Below, piece by piece: positions 16,273-25,364 of a stretch of DNA of 64,000 nucleotides. Position numbers and translations under genes: made by a program. Location of the stretch: positions 310,001 through 374,000 of the forward strand of contig NZ_JAGSYG010000004.1 in NCBI RefSeq assembly GCF_025685655.1, read 5' to 3'. The stretch comes from Acidicapsa ligni. Lineage in GTDB: Bacteria > Acidobacteriota > Terriglobia > Terriglobales > Acidobacteriaceae. Position 1 is the first letter of the stretch; each line of letters opens with the position of its first letter. The notes under the pieces were generated by a model. It did no database searches. It saw only the letters and a list, made by a program, of their open reading frames with translations, and was not told where the DNA came from.

Positions 16273-17528
16273 TGGACGCCTGCCAAGCTGAAGGCGGCAA
16301 CTTTACGAAGCGACCGCGTATCATAGCGGGCATAGATACTGACGGAATTGAGATCCCGGTGGCCCAGAAACTCCGCGATCTCCTGAAGTGACGAACCTTG
16401 ATGCAGGAGCCGCGTAGCGCAAGCGTGGCGAAGAGCATGGGGTCCAAACGTCACCGATTCGACACCGATACTCTTCATTTTGTCGCTGACAGCTCGCCAT
16501 AATCCCTGCAATCCAAACGGAAGATAGGGCGGGACTAACGAAACGAAGAGGTGCCGACAAGCGCATTTCGGACGACCGTGTTTCAGATAGTCGATGATGG
16601 TTTCGCCTACCTCATATTGAATGGGGTAATGCTGAAGTCCTCGATTCTTGGCTCGACGTACCAAGAAGGTCTCGCTGCGCCAATCGAAGTCGCTCAGTTG
16701 CAAGCGTGCCACTTCGCTTCGACGCAGTCCATAGACTGCCAGCAACAGGAGGATGGCGCGTGCGCGGAGTCCCTTGGTTCCGGCATCTCCTGTAGTTCTT
16801 ATCAGTCTTCGCACGTCTTTCCATGCCGGTCCCCGGGCAGGCCCGCGATACTGCGTAATTCTGGGACTGCGAATTCCGGCCGGAAGACCGAGAACGCACC
16901 AGCCCATGATTTCCGCGTGTGCGAAGAACGAGCGGAACGCCTGGCATAGAGCTGCAATGGTGTTGTTGACGAGGCCGGACGCGCGCTTTTCTGCCAGGTA
17001 TTCCAGCACATCGGGCAAGCGAACGGTTTCGAGTGTGCAGTGCCTGGGAGAAAGCCACCGTAAAAAGGCTGCCGTGATCCTGCTGTAGCCTTCAATCGTG
17101 GCCGCAGCAAGACCGTGAATTGAGCGCAAAGCATTGGTGTAGTGTTCGATCTCCGCAGCAAAGGGCCGAAGCGAAGTTAGCGCGAGACTGCCATTGAAGG
17201 TGAACCACTGTTTCGCAGCGCGGACGAAATACTCCGTGGTGCCTTGCATCTGACATCTTCTGTCTGGTCCGACGTAGGAAGCCCAAACCTGACCCGCTGC
17301 TGCTTCAATTTCTTCAAGAGAAAAACTGCGAAGCTCGGTGAGTTCCATGATGCGAACGATGTGCAGCAGATAGGCTGCCGTCATACGCATCGACACGCGG
17401 CACCGCCCGCCCGCTGAAAGGTATTTCAGAAATTGCTCTCGCTCTTTCAGCAAAGGAGCGCTGATATGACGTAGGCGAACACTTGGTAAGTGGGAGAGTC
17501 CGTCGATCATGGCCTTATCCTCCATCAA
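16269..17528 (-). CDS. Tyrosine recombinase (XerD-like), active-site intact
   Basis: 419 residues. The catalytic set is visible: Arg in YGLRRSEVARL (near 268), HALRHACATRLL (near 363), GHRDLNSVSIYARYD with His and the nucleophilic Tyr (near 399). The N-terminal part is a core-binding domain. It is first in a two-gene unit with the degenerate recombinase downstream (4-base overlap). Length and pairing resemble the recombinases of Tn554-type or recombinase-in-trio mobile units rather than the ICE integrase at the tRNA. It may mobilise the neighbouring cargo or resolve the element. The 95-base gap to the relaxase gene must carry its promoter. Confidence 0.85.
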   Translation of the reverse strand: MMEDKAMIDGLSHLPSVRLRHISAPLLKEREQFLKYLSAGGRCRVSMRMTAAYLLHIVRIMELTELRSFSLEEIEAAAGQVWASYVGPDRRCQMQGTTEYFVRAAKQWFTFNGSLALTSLRPFAAEIEHYTNALRSIHGLAAATIEGYSRITAAFLRWLSPRHCTLETVRLPDVLEYLAEKRASGLVNNTIAALCQAFRSFFAHAEIMGWCVLGLPAGIRSPRITQYRGPARGPAWKDVRRLIRTTGDAGTKGLRARAILLLLAVYGLRRSEVARLQLSDFDWRSETFLVRRAKNRGLQHYPIQYEVGETIIDYLKHGRPKCACRHLFVSLVPPYLPFGLQGLWRAVSDKMKSIGVESVTFGPHALRHACATRLLHQGSSLQEIAEFLGHRDLNSVSIYARYDTRSLRKVAAFSLAGVQ

Positions 17529-17623
17529 AAATCACATAGTACGTCCTACTTATTAACGGCAATACTTGACCGCATACCTAACCAATTGTGTTGACTCAAA
17601 TATTGGCAGTTGGAGAAATCAGG

Positions 17624-20335
17624 TTAGAGGGATGGGCCTGCTGCAACCATTTGCTCGACTGAGAGAGATGAAGATTTGGTAACGACATGGCTTAGATTCG
17701 ACGCAAGCGAAGCAGCGGAGTCCGTATACAGTTGGGCATCGTATGCGGCGCGAGAAATAGAAACATATGCAAACCTGTCGTTGACGAGGTTTGGATGAAC
17801 CTTGCTGTCGATGTTCACCAATACCCGGTCTGCGGTAAGTCCCTGGGAACTGTGGCTGGTGACAGCGTAGCCGTGGTCGAAGTGCCGCATTTGGTTGGCG
17901 TCGAAACTGACGGATTTACCGTTGTCCATCTTCACGGAGAGATGGCCGTCTTTGTCGATGCGCTGCACCGTTCCGAGGTCGCGGTTGGCAACACCTAACT
18001 CTTTGGACGGGGCAGTGAAACTTAGACGGTCGCCCACGGCAAACTCCCGTTCCAGCTCACGGTAGACGGTCACGCCGTATAACCTCGCGGGATTGTAGGT
18101 GACAGTTTTTCCGTCCTCTTTTTGAACGGTTAGCAGGTTGTGTTTGGGTTGGGTAGCAATGACCTTCGTATAGCTTTGCTTTTCAATGCCGATGTCCTGA
18201 CTGCCGCGCGGGTAGTGGAGTACGTCATTCACGGCATAGCGAGCGGCCCAGGTCCTGTCGGCGCCGGTCATGTCGGAACGGGGAGCAAGGACACGCATTG
18301 CGTGATCCTCCGAAGCGACCGTGCCGTGAGCTTGCAATTCGGAACGCACGGCCTGATTGATCTGACGGCGCGAGGCGTTGTCGGGCGAGACGACGATGGT
18401 GTTATCCGGGTTGGCAGCGTAGCTCCGCGCAATCGCCGCGATACGCTGCTGTGCATCGGCAATCTCCGTAACGCGCCCCTGTTGTTCCAACAGGGCGATG
18501 CCCTCGGCGACTTCGCCACGCGACAGATGCTCGACCGCTTTAAGCAGTTCCGGGGCATCTCGTTGACGCACGATCTGGTCAAGCTGGGTGGTCTTCATCC
18601 CGGCATTGACCAACTGCTCGAAAGGTTTGCCCGCTTCGACGCCCTGATGCTGGCGGGTGTCCCCGATGAGCAACACGCGGTCGTTGGATTCGAGTTTGGC
18701 GAGGAAGTCACGCACCTGTTTCGTACTGGCGAGACTGGATTCATCGACCAAGTAAAGGTGACCGTCGGAGCTTGGCTGGCGGGTACGGGCAAGGAAACCC
18801 TGTAGGGTGTCGGCAGAGATGCCAGCGTCGCGGAGCTGGTTGGCGGCGCGGGATGTCGGGGCGAAACCTTCGACGACATAGCCGCGTTTTTCGGCTGCTT
18901 CACGAACCGATTTCAACAGGGTCGTCTTTCCGACACCAGCCCGTCCCTCCAGCCCTTGCACGACATCGCGTGAGGTCAGAATATCCTCGGCGGCGGCCCG
19001 CTGTCCGACGTTCAAATGCTGCTGCTTTTGGGTATGGGCGACGGCAGCTTGTATGGACATGATCTGCTCGGCGCGACCCTGCCCCTGCTGCATCTTGCGT
19101 AGGATTTCTCTCTCGGCGCGGATCGTCTCTGCGGTCGTGAAGCTCCGGCCGGAGTCGTGCTTTTGTCCTGGCACAAGCTGGAACTCCCCTGCGGCAATGC
19201 GGGCCTCAAACCCGGCGCGAACTTCCGAGTACGTTGTTTCACTCATGCCGCGCCGCAACGCATCGCGGTAGAGGTCGCGTTCGTCGGTGACGGCCTCGCG
19301 TTCAAAGCTGCGATCGCGGGCATAGGTGACAGCCTGCCGTGCAACCTGTTGCGAACTCTCCCGGTCATGTTCGGGCGCGTATTCCTGGCCACGCCTCCGC
19401 GCTTCCGTGACAACTCCGTCGGCCTGGTTGCCGAACTCGGCGGCGATCTGCCGATGGGCGGCCAGTACGTCGGCGGGCGAGTGAATTTCCTTGCGGTCAC
19501 GGGTGGAGTGCGCGGCGATCTGCGCGGCCTCCGGCCCCTGATAGCCGGTCTTTTCCAGATGCTCGCGTATCTGCTGGCTGCGCGGGCTGGAAGCGTCTAG
19601 GTACTCCTGCGAGTAGCCTTTGATCTCTGGTGCGCCACTGCGCCCCGGTTCAATTTCATAACCGAGGCCACGCAGCCGGTAGGTCAATTCCGATTGATAC
19701 ACGGCGGTCGCAAACTGCTGGCTGTCGAATAATCCCTGGGGCTGAAGGGCGCGGGTGCTGCCGTCGCTGCGCTCGGTCACATTAAAGATGACGGCATGGG
19801 TATGGAGCTGCGGCGCGGCGTAGCCATCCACCGGACGGGCGGTATCATGTTCAAATTTGGCGGCGACAAATTCACCAGTCGTCTCGGCCGGACGATTGCC
19901 GCTGATGCGCGCCTGGGTGTATCGCTCCAGTTCACTCAGGGCGACGTTGACGGCTTGGCCGTGCGCTTCGCGGACACGGTGATCTCCGCCTACCAGTGCG
20001 GTGAGCGATACGGATTTGGGCGCTGAGAAAGTAGCGTCCCACCCGGCGCGATGCTCCACGGGGGCGACAGATTTCCCATCCGCCCCGGTGTATTCGTGAA
20101 CCGGGCGATGGATGACGAGCTGTTCGGCGGTGAGGGGATGCTGGCCGTTCGCCAGCAACGCGAAGTGTTCTTCGTGAACGCCTCCGGCGAGACCGAACCT
20201 TTCCGCCAGTCTGCCATGCCACTCGCCCTGTGTTCGGTCGTTATCCTTCCAATAGTTCTGTTCCGGCGACGTGAACTCTTTGGTGTGATACGTCTGCGCC
20301 TGCGATGCCGATAGTGGTTTGGATATGGTTAGCAT
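17624..20335 (-). CDS. MobF-family conjugative relaxase-helicase (TrwC/TraI-like)
   Basis: 903 residues. The N-terminal relaxase domain has Tyr16 and Tyr28 at positions matching the catalytic tyrosines of TrwC, and the metal-binding HTH motif LHTHAVIF near 173. The C-terminal part is a superfamily 1 helicase: Walker A EGRAGVGKTTLL near 461, LYLVDESSLAS as Walker B, and GYAVTSHSSQGLTADRVLV near the end. It nicks one strand at oriT, stays bound to it, and unwinds DNA for transfer through the type IV channel. It lies 2 bases after the coupling protein gene. The order accessory protein, coupling protein, relaxase is that of plasmid R388 trwA-trwB-trwC. Confidence 0.93.
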   Translation of the reverse strand: MLTISKPLSASQAQTYHTKEFTSPEQNYWKDNDRTQGEWHGRLAERFGLAGGVHEEHFALLANGQHPLTAEQLVIHRPVHEYTGADGKSVAPVEHRAGWDATFSAPKSVSLTALVGGDHRVREAHGQAVNVALSELERYTQARISGNRPAETTGEFVAAKFEHDTARPVDGYAAPQLHTHAVIFNVTERSDGSTRALQPQGLFDSQQFATAVYQSELTYRLRGLGYEIEPGRSGAPEIKGYSQEYLDASSPRSQQIREHLEKTGYQGPEAAQIAAHSTRDRKEIHSPADVLAAHRQIAAEFGNQADGVVTEARRRGQEYAPEHDRESSQQVARQAVTYARDRSFEREAVTDERDLYRDALRRGMSETTYSEVRAGFEARIAAGEFQLVPGQKHDSGRSFTTAETIRAEREILRKMQQGQGRAEQIMSIQAAVAHTQKQQHLNVGQRAAAEDILTSRDVVQGLEGRAGVGKTTLLKSVREAAEKRGYVVEGFAPTSRAANQLRDAGISADTLQGFLARTRQPSSDGHLYLVDESSLASTKQVRDFLAKLESNDRVLLIGDTRQHQGVEAGKPFEQLVNAGMKTTQLDQIVRQRDAPELLKAVEHLSRGEVAEGIALLEQQGRVTEIADAQQRIAAIARSYAANPDNTIVVSPDNASRRQINQAVRSELQAHGTVASEDHAMRVLAPRSDMTGADRTWAARYAVNDVLHYPRGSQDIGIEKQSYTKVIATQPKHNLLTVQKEDGKTVTYNPARLYGVTVYRELEREFAVGDRLSFTAPSKELGVANRDLGTVQRIDKDGHLSVKMDNGKSVSFDANQMRHFDHGYAVTSHSSQGLTADRVLVNIDSKVHPNLVNDRFAYVSISRAAYDAQLYTDSAASLASNLSHVVTKSSSLSVEQMVAAGPSL

Positions 20336-20337
20336 GG

Positions 20338-22272
20338 TCAGTCGCCCAGAGAGAATCCCGTTTCTATCGGTTCATCTTCGCTGGCATCGTCAACGCTGGG
20401 AGTCGCCATGTCCGCAGACTTCGACGGCTTCTTCGTCAGGGTCTTCGGCTCGAACGTCAGCTCGTCGTCCTCCAACGGGCGCGGCACGAAAGCAGGCTGG
20501 GTGGCAGGGATATTCCGGTACTCGAAGGAGAAGCGGGCAACATGGTTTCCCAACTTGAGGAAGGCGTGTTTGTCAGGGAGGCCGGAGACTTCGGAATCGA
20601 GGACCAGCGGTTCGACCTGGCGCTCTACCGTGAAATTGTTGCCTGCCCGCAATCCGGTGGAGTGCGTCTCCCGCAGCCGCTCGATCTCGATTTTGCCGAT
20701 GGCGTTCGACACCCATTCGGCGGCCTTCGGCTCCGTGGTTCGCAGGAAAATCTTGGTCGTCGGCTGTGACAGCATAACCTCGGCCAGATGTCCGTAGATC
20801 ATCTCAAGCTGGGCCTTGCCCTGAAAGCCGAGGACCAGCGGATTCTTTGACTTCCGGTTCTCCGTGATAGCGGTATGGAGTTGCGGTAGCCGCTGCAAGC
20901 TCGCCAGCTCGTCCAGCACAAACCACACGGGATGCTGGCTCTGCTTTGGCTCATTCAGGAGACGCAATACGAGCAAGTCGATCCATAAGCTGTGTAGCGG
21001 TCGCAGCGCTTCGCGCTCGCTGGGCTTGGACGTAATAAAGATCCATCCTTTACGATGCTCTGCCCATTCGGTGGCGCTCCAATGGCTCTCGGCGGTCTCC
21101 TTCTTCGGCAGCATTCGCAGGCTGTCCGCAATCAATCCAAGCGAGGCGAGGACGCCGTTCCGTTGTTGCTGCGCGCCCTTCGCAATCATCATCGCCATCT
21201 CTGTGTTCTGCACGCGACGGTCGATCTCATCGGGGTTCGCCATCCACTCGACCAACTCCTGCGGACTCGGCCCGAACGTCAGCAGGTGGGCAAAAATCTT
21301 CTGCGGGGTTTCGGTGAAAAACTCGCCCTTCTTGTCCGTGGTCGGCTGATAGAGTGACGCGGCGATGGCTTTGGCCTCGGCACGGCGGCGCAACTCCTCG
21401 GATGGCCCCCAATAAGGGCAGCGAGCATCCAGAGGATTCAGGATGGTGTCTGTACTCGGGTCGTAGAATCGCTGTACGAACTCGCACGCGGGGTCGTACA
21501 CGATGGCAGAGTGGCCCCTTTCTCTGATCTGGACAAGGAGCTGCATGATGAGCCTCGTTTTGCCTGTGCCGGTATCGCCCATCAGCTCGATGTGCTGGCC
21601 TTCGGCCCGCTGGGGAATACGCATGAGGTCTTTCGATTCGGTGGTTTGGAAGCCGACGCCATCGCCTTTGATGGCCCGGTTAAATCCCTTCGGCGATACC
21701 AGCACCGGCCCTTTCAGCAGGCGGCCATACTTCATCTCCTTAAGCCGTTGCACGTCCTTCCGCACGGCGAATGGGAGCTGGAAAAGAAAGGCTGCCAACC
21801 CGGACCACAGTGGCGCTCGGAAGATTTCAAGAAAGCTATTACCTTCATAAACGAAGAGACGCAGATACGCATGAAGCGGTCGATTCTGGTAGCTGACGCT
21901 TGCTCCCCGGTACAGGAGAACAACCCCCGACGCACGGGCTGATTCCGAGAGCGCGAGAGGAATCGGTTTGCCGATCGGCTGCGGCGTGGAGCCTGGTTGC
22001 ACGTCGGCCTCGATGACAGGACGGGTATGATGTTGGCGGTCAGCTACGGTGACGAGCTGATAATCGCTTGTCTGACGCATCGTGCTGAGGACGCCTGTTT
22101 CGAGATAGCAGGAGAGGTAATAGCGTTGCAGCGGCGTCATGGCAAAGGCAAGGTGGAGATACATGCAGAGGCCGGCGACGACGAGTGAAACGAAGACGGC
22201 TCCAAAGCTGTAAACGGGATAGTGGGGAGGGCGGACGATGGTTTCTTTTCGTCCCCATTGTGTGTCGGTCAT
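20338..22272 (-). CDS. virD4: Type IV coupling protein (VirD4/TraD/TrwB-like ATPase)
   Basis: 644 residues. Two N-terminal membrane segments (about 20-45 and 165-180, AAFLFQLPFAV) anchor it in the inner membrane. Walker A is GDTGTGKTRL near residue 230, Walker B is VWFVLDELASLQRLPQL near 445. The C-terminal tail is acidic and rich in Thr, Pro and Ser. It recruits the relaxase-DNA complex to the secretion channel and powers DNA export. The start codon overlaps the stop of the accessory protein by 4 bases and the relaxase follows after 2, so the three are translationally linked. Confidence 0.93.
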   Translation of the reverse strand: MTDTQWGRKETIVRPPHYPVYSFGAVFVSLVVAGLCMYLHLAFAMTPLQRYYLSCYLETGVLSTMRQTSDYQLVTVADRQHHTRPVIEADVQPGSTPQPIGKPIPLALSESARASGVVLLYRGASVSYQNRPLHAYLRLFVYEGNSFLEIFRAPLWSGLAAFLFQLPFAVRKDVQRLKEMKYGRLLKGPVLVSPKGFNRAIKGDGVGFQTTESKDLMRIPQRAEGQHIELMGDTGTGKTRLIMQLLVQIRERGHSAIVYDPACEFVQRFYDPSTDTILNPLDARCPYWGPSEELRRRAEAKAIAASLYQPTTDKKGEFFTETPQKIFAHLLTFGPSPQELVEWMANPDEIDRRVQNTEMAMMIAKGAQQQRNGVLASLGLIADSLRMLPKKETAESHWSATEWAEHRKGWIFITSKPSEREALRPLHSLWIDLLVLRLLNEPKQSQHPVWFVLDELASLQRLPQLHTAITENRKSKNPLVLGFQGKAQLEMIYGHLAEVMLSQPTTKIFLRTTEPKAAEWVSNAIGKIEIERLRETHSTGLRAGNNFTVERQVEPLVLDSEVSGLPDKHAFLKLGNHVARFSFEYRNIPATQPAFVPRPLEDDELTFEPKTLTKKPSKSADMATPSVDDASEDEPIETGFSLGD

Positions 22273-22598
22273 GGCTGTTCCGTAGTCCCTTCTGCGTAGC
22301 TGGCGAGCATGTCCGCCGCCGCTTTCCGCTTGTTAGTTTTCACGTACCGGAGCATTTCTTTGAACTGCTCCGGCGTCATCTTTTCGCCCCGCAACAGTGG
22401 CTCCAGCGTGTTGATTAGGAGCAGACGGAGTCCAGTGATCTCGCCGAAGAGTGGCGCTGTTCCCGTCCGGTTTTCTGATTCGCGCACCTCGCGTAAGACA
22501 ACCTCGCGCACCCACTCGCCAAAGCCCGCGTTGCGCGACTCGCAGAATCGTTCGACTTCAGCAAACTCCAGTTCTGTAAGTTTGGTGTTGAGCGTCAT
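22269..22598 (-). CDS. Relaxosome accessory protein, probable ribbon-helix-helix (TrwA/MobC-like)
   Basis: 109 residues from ATG 22598, which has GGGAG nine bases upstream; a longer frame to 22676 has a poor, Arg-rich leader. The N-terminus MTLNTKLTELEFAEVERFCE followed by GFGEWVREVVLREV is typical of small ribbon-helix-helix proteins in mobilisation loci. These bind oriT and help the relaxase nick, and often repress their own operon. Position immediately ahead of the coupling protein matches trwA of R388. The C-terminal helices (TPEQFKEMLRYVKTNKRKAA) may oligomerise. Confidence 0.7.
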   Translation of the reverse strand: MTLNTKLTELEFAEVERFCESRNAGFGEWVREVVLREVRESENRTGTAPLFGEITGLRLLLINTLEPLLRGEKMTPEQFKEMLRYVKTNKRKAAADMLASYAEGTTEQP

Positions 22599-22689
22599 GT
22601 TGCGTTTCTCCCGCCCTCTCACCTTGCGGTGCGGCTGCCGAGATTCAGTTGAAAGCAACGTCATAGCGATCACCATTTCTGTCTATCGG

Positions 22690-22770
22690 TCGGAAACTCT
22701 TGAGTTTCCGAAACCGTGCTATCTCGAATGAAGTCAGCGGGTAACTCCCGAGTTTCTTGGGAAACTCAGC
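22690..22770. other. Candidate oriT: paired inverted repeats upstream of the accessory protein
   Basis: CGGAAACTC / GAGTTTCCG (22691-22710, 2-base spacer) and GAGTTTC / GAAACTC (22750-22767, 4-base spacer) share the same arm sequence. They sit in the 250-base gap before the trwA-like gene, where MobF systems carry oriT. The nick site itself cannot be read from the sequence. Confidence 0.5.
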
Positions 22771-22851
22771 AGCTCCCTACGAGGGGTGGAGTGTCAATCT
22801 TCTTCCGGCGCAAAGCGCCGCTGTGGTCCTGCCACGGATTCCGATGGAGGA

Positions 22852-23178
22852 TCATGCCTTCGATCCCGCCACAACTGCCGGGGTTTGCACGGAGGACTGC
22901 ACCCCGATTGCAGGCTTCTTCGCAGGCGGTTCCGCTGCATCATTGGTCGCTGCTCTACGGACGCGCAAGGTGGGCGTGATGCGTTGCGCGTTCGGCGACT
23001 TCAGGAACTCCTGAAAGTCGCGGTCTTTGGAAAAGACATAAGCAAGCGCCTGCTCGACCACTTCATCGGCGGAAGCGTGGATGAAAGCGGCGTACTGATC
23101 GACCTGTGTAGCGGTCGTATCGGTCAGCCGAATCGAGGCGCTGAGGTGGCGGGTTTGGACGACTTCTAGTAGGGGCAT
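22852..23178 (-). CDS. Small conserved-looking protein of the conjugation region
   Basis: 108 residues from ATG 23178, preceded by AAAGGAG. The centre (SIRLTDTTATQVDQYAAFIH then ADEVVEQALAYVF) has the strand-helix-helix layout of ribbon-helix-helix or antitoxin-like DNA-binding proteins. The C-terminal 40 residues are Ala/Pro/Lys-rich and probably disordered. It lies 23 bases after the primase stop in the same operon and directly before the candidate oriT, so a second relaxosome component or operon regulator is plausible. Confidence 0.6.
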   Translation of the reverse strand: MPLLEVVQTRHLSASIRLTDTTATQVDQYAAFIHASADEVVEQALAYVFSKDRDFQEFLKSPNAQRITPTLRVRRAATNDAAEPPAKKPAIGVQSSVQTPAVVAGSKA

Positions 23179-23201
23179 TACGTTCTCCTTTGGGTGATGA
23201 A

Positions 23202-24149
23202 TCAGGCGGACATCTTGCGGACAATCATGCGTTGCGCGGTGGTGGCAATCTCCCGCGCACGAGCGGAACAAAGTGAAGCGGGAAGCTCAAAGCGACGACG
23301 GGATTCGAGCATCGTAATCACGTCGTCAATGCGGATGCCTTCGATGAGCCAGAGGCGGGCCGATGCAATATCGACTGTGCGCTGCGCGTAGTAAAGCGGG
23401 TTGGGCTTATCGGAGCGGCGTGATGCCAGCTCCCGCGTGAGCTTCACGGCATCTTTGCCGTGGGCAAGCTCATGGGAAACCCAAGCCCAATCGTTCTCCG
23501 AATTGCTGTGCTTTCCAGGCTGCTTCCGGGGCGGGATGGCAGGGTCGAAGAGCATGGCATCGACCGCCGCAGCATCAAGCCGGAAGTCGGCAGGAGTCCA
23601 GACGGAATCGCAGGGAAACTCGACCGTGACAAGATGCGCGGGAGAATACTTGCGATTGAGGAAACCGGGGATGCGAAGTACCCGGTTGCAGTCGGTGCAA
23701 GCGGGATCGCCACCAAAGGCGATGGCGAGCAGCTTGAGGGTCTGCTCCTGACGCGCAAAGTCGAAACCATCGACACGCCAAAGCACCTGATACTTGCCGG
23801 GTGACGTGCACAGGATCACGGTCGGCGTGGGCACTGCATCCGACGCCAGGAGCGCAGCGAGGCGGACATCTCCGTCCGTATCGATGTCTATATATAGATG
23901 GCGAACGGATGCGATGCTCTCTTTGGTGCGCTTGCGGCTGCCGTAGTGAAGCGGATTGGCAGCGACATAGACGTTTGCGCCACCGTGGTTTTCGTGGGCG
24001 AGCCAACGGAGATACGTCGGCGCAAGCGCCTGTTCCAGTCGAACGATCCGCTGGGCTGGACGTTCGGCGTTGTCCCTGCGGAGCAGGAGAGCAATGGTGT
24101 CGTCCATAGCGAAGGAACGGGTGAGGAAGTTAGCGGCGGTTTGGTTCAT
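23202..24149 (-). CDS. RepB-like DNA primase (archaeo-eukaryotic primase fold)
   Basis: 315 residues. The motif HLYIDIDTDGD near residue 87 gives the paired catalytic acids. PTPTVILCTSPGKYQVLW and CNRVLRIPGFLNRKY (near 167-181) are the signatures of RepB-family primases found on plasmids and ICEs. It would prime replacement-strand synthesis after conjugative entry or support element replication. GAGGTG ahead of ATG 24149 is the ribosome site. The SSB gene lies just upstream (71 bases), a functional pairing for handling single-stranded transfer DNA. Confidence 0.8.
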   Translation of the reverse strand: MNQTAANFLTRSFAMDDTIALLLRRDNAERPAQRIVRLEQALAPTYLRWLAHENHGGANVYVAANPLHYGSRKRTKESIASVRHLYIDIDTDGDVRLAALLASDAVPTPTVILCTSPGKYQVLWRVDGFDFARQEQTLKLLAIAFGGDPACTDCNRVLRIPGFLNRKYSPAHLVTVEFPCDSVWTPADFRLDAAAVDAMLFDPAIPPRKQPGKHSNSENDWAWVSHELAHGKDAVKLTRELASRRSDKPNPLYYAQRTVDIASARLWLIEGIRIDDVITMLESRRRFELPASLCSARAREIATTAQRMIVRKMSA

Positions 24150-24220
24150 CGTTGCACCTCAGAAAGAAAAGCGATGGAAGTCCGGCACTGGCAGGGCTTC
24201 CATCGCGGTTACGACAACCC

Positions 24221-24613
24221 CTAGAAGGGGATGTCGTCCGACGGCTCCGGCTCATTGTCGAGGTCTTCCGGGGCGGCCTTCTCCGCCCGGTCGAGTTTGA
24301 GGATGGAAGTGACCCGCACGCTGTCGGAGCGTACCGGCTTCTTGGCCTTCTTGGGCGTGTACTCGGTGTGGCGAATCTCACCCTCAACCTGGACGTGTGC
24401 GCCCTTGGTGAGCGTGGCCGCGAACTCACCGAACTTGCCGAAGACGATGCAGCGATGCCATTCGGTATGCGAGACGTACTCGCCGGACTCTTTGTTCTTG
24501 TAAGAGGACTTGGTAGCGAGGGAGAACGTGGTGAACTTCTGGTCGTTCTTGCCGGTGCGAACTTCTGCGTCGTTGCCGATGAAGCCCATGAGGATTGCTT
24601 TGTTCTGATACAT
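24221..24613 (-). CDS. ssb: Single-stranded DNA-binding protein
   Basis: 130 residues from ATG 24613 (GGAGA upstream; the frame extends to a GTG at 24655 but the OB fold starts at MYQNKAILMGFIGNDAEVR). The OB-fold contains FTTFSLATKSSYKN and HTEWHRCIVFGK. The tail is acidic and ends in DDIPF, the tip that binds partner proteins. This is an element-borne copy, expected to coat incoming transfer DNA and dampen host responses; the chromosomal ssb is not in the window. It is in the conjugation operon upstream of the primase. Confidence 0.93.
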   Translation of the reverse strand: MYQNKAILMGFIGNDAEVRTGKNDQKFTTFSLATKSSYKNKESGEYVSHTEWHRCIVFGKFGEFAATLTKGAHVQVEGEIRHTEYTPKKAKKPVRSDSVRVTSILKLDRAEKAAPEDLDNEPEPSDDIPF

Positions 24614-24651
24614 GATGTGTCTCCGTTTTTGAATTCCCGATCTTGCTCGGG

Positions 24652-25041
24652 TCACACCTGGCGAAGCCTAGCGAGTGGGGCCGACTCCCAAGTGCCAAGG
24701 GTGCATTTTCTGGAGCGGGGACCAAAGCGCATTCCAGCTTGGGGGAGGAGTCCAGAAAAAGCAGAACCCGCCGTGCCGCCGGGCGTCGGTTTGCCCCCGA
24801 AGCAGTGACCGAGTACAGAAGCGGGATTCGTAGTTGGAGACACACGGCTGAACAATGAACTCATCCGCTTCCCGCCGATGACGTATGCCTGCAATCCAGA
24901 TTCACTTTCCCCGTCCAGACCTCCGGCAAAGAGCCGCATATCGCAACCTGATTCGCGTGTCTTCTGTTCGGCGCGGCTACGCTCAAATGCACATCGTCTG
25001 CTTGAGGGCTTGTTCGTCACGTTGAGGCCAAGAATATCCAT
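24652..25041 (-). CDS. Possible small protein of unknown function
   Basis: 129 residues, rich in Gly, Arg, Ser and Pro, with no recognised domain. In favour: the start at 25041 has GGAG about nine bases upstream, lies 24 bases after the preceding gene and the stop lies 38 bases before ssb, all in the same direction, so it fits the operon. Against: composition is unusual for a globular protein, and open frames exist on the other strand. It may instead be a non-coding spacer. Confidence 0.35.
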   Translation of the reverse strand: MDILGLNVTNKPSSRRCAFERSRAEQKTRESGCDMRLFAGGLDGESESGLQAYVIGGKRMSSLFSRVSPTTNPASVLGHCFGGKPTPGGTAGSAFSGLLPQAGMRFGPRSRKCTLGTWESAPLARLRQV

Positions 25042-25065
25042 TGCATCGCTCCAATAGCGTTCGGT

Positions 25066-25350
25066 TCAATCCGCAATCTCTGGCCGCCAGCCGCGCACGA
25101 TGGACTGGAACTCAGCATTGAAGCCGAGAGTGTCGGGATAAGCATTGGTACGAGAGATGTAGCCGAAGACGATTACCATGTCATCGGCAATCGAGTCGTC
25201 AACGCCCCACAGGTTCGTAAGGTCAAAGCCGCCGCAACTGCCAGCGTTCCACCATGCCAGTAGAAAATCAGCGACTCGCCGTGCCTGCCCGGTATCGCTT
25301 TGTGCAATCGAAACCAGACGTTCGAGAGCTGCCCTTTGTTCTGTGCTCAT
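25066..25350 (-). CDS. Small DUF7673-like protein
   Basis: 94 residues from MSTEQRAALERL at 25350; a start six codons earlier (25368) overlaps the virB11 stop by 4 bases. The core DTGQARRVADFLLAWWNAG followed by GGFDLTNLWGVDDSIADDMV is a pattern known from small proteins in conjugative and plasmid regions (assigned from memory to DUF7673). No function is established. It follows virB11 and precedes the ssb-primase group. Confidence 0.65.
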   Translation of the reverse strand: MSTEQRAALERLVSIAQSDTGQARRVADFLLAWWNAGSCGGFDLTNLWGVDDSIADDMVIVFGYISRTNAYPDTLGFNAEFQSIVRGWRPEIAD

Positions 25351-25364
25351 CGTTGCTGCTCCTT

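Noticed and set aside
24152-24808. 218-codon plus-strand frame over ssb
   Set aside because: Antisense to a clear ssb gene.
24614-25065. oriT in the gap before ssb
   Set aside because: No clear inverted repeat was seen there and the region before the trwA-like gene matches known MobF organisation better.
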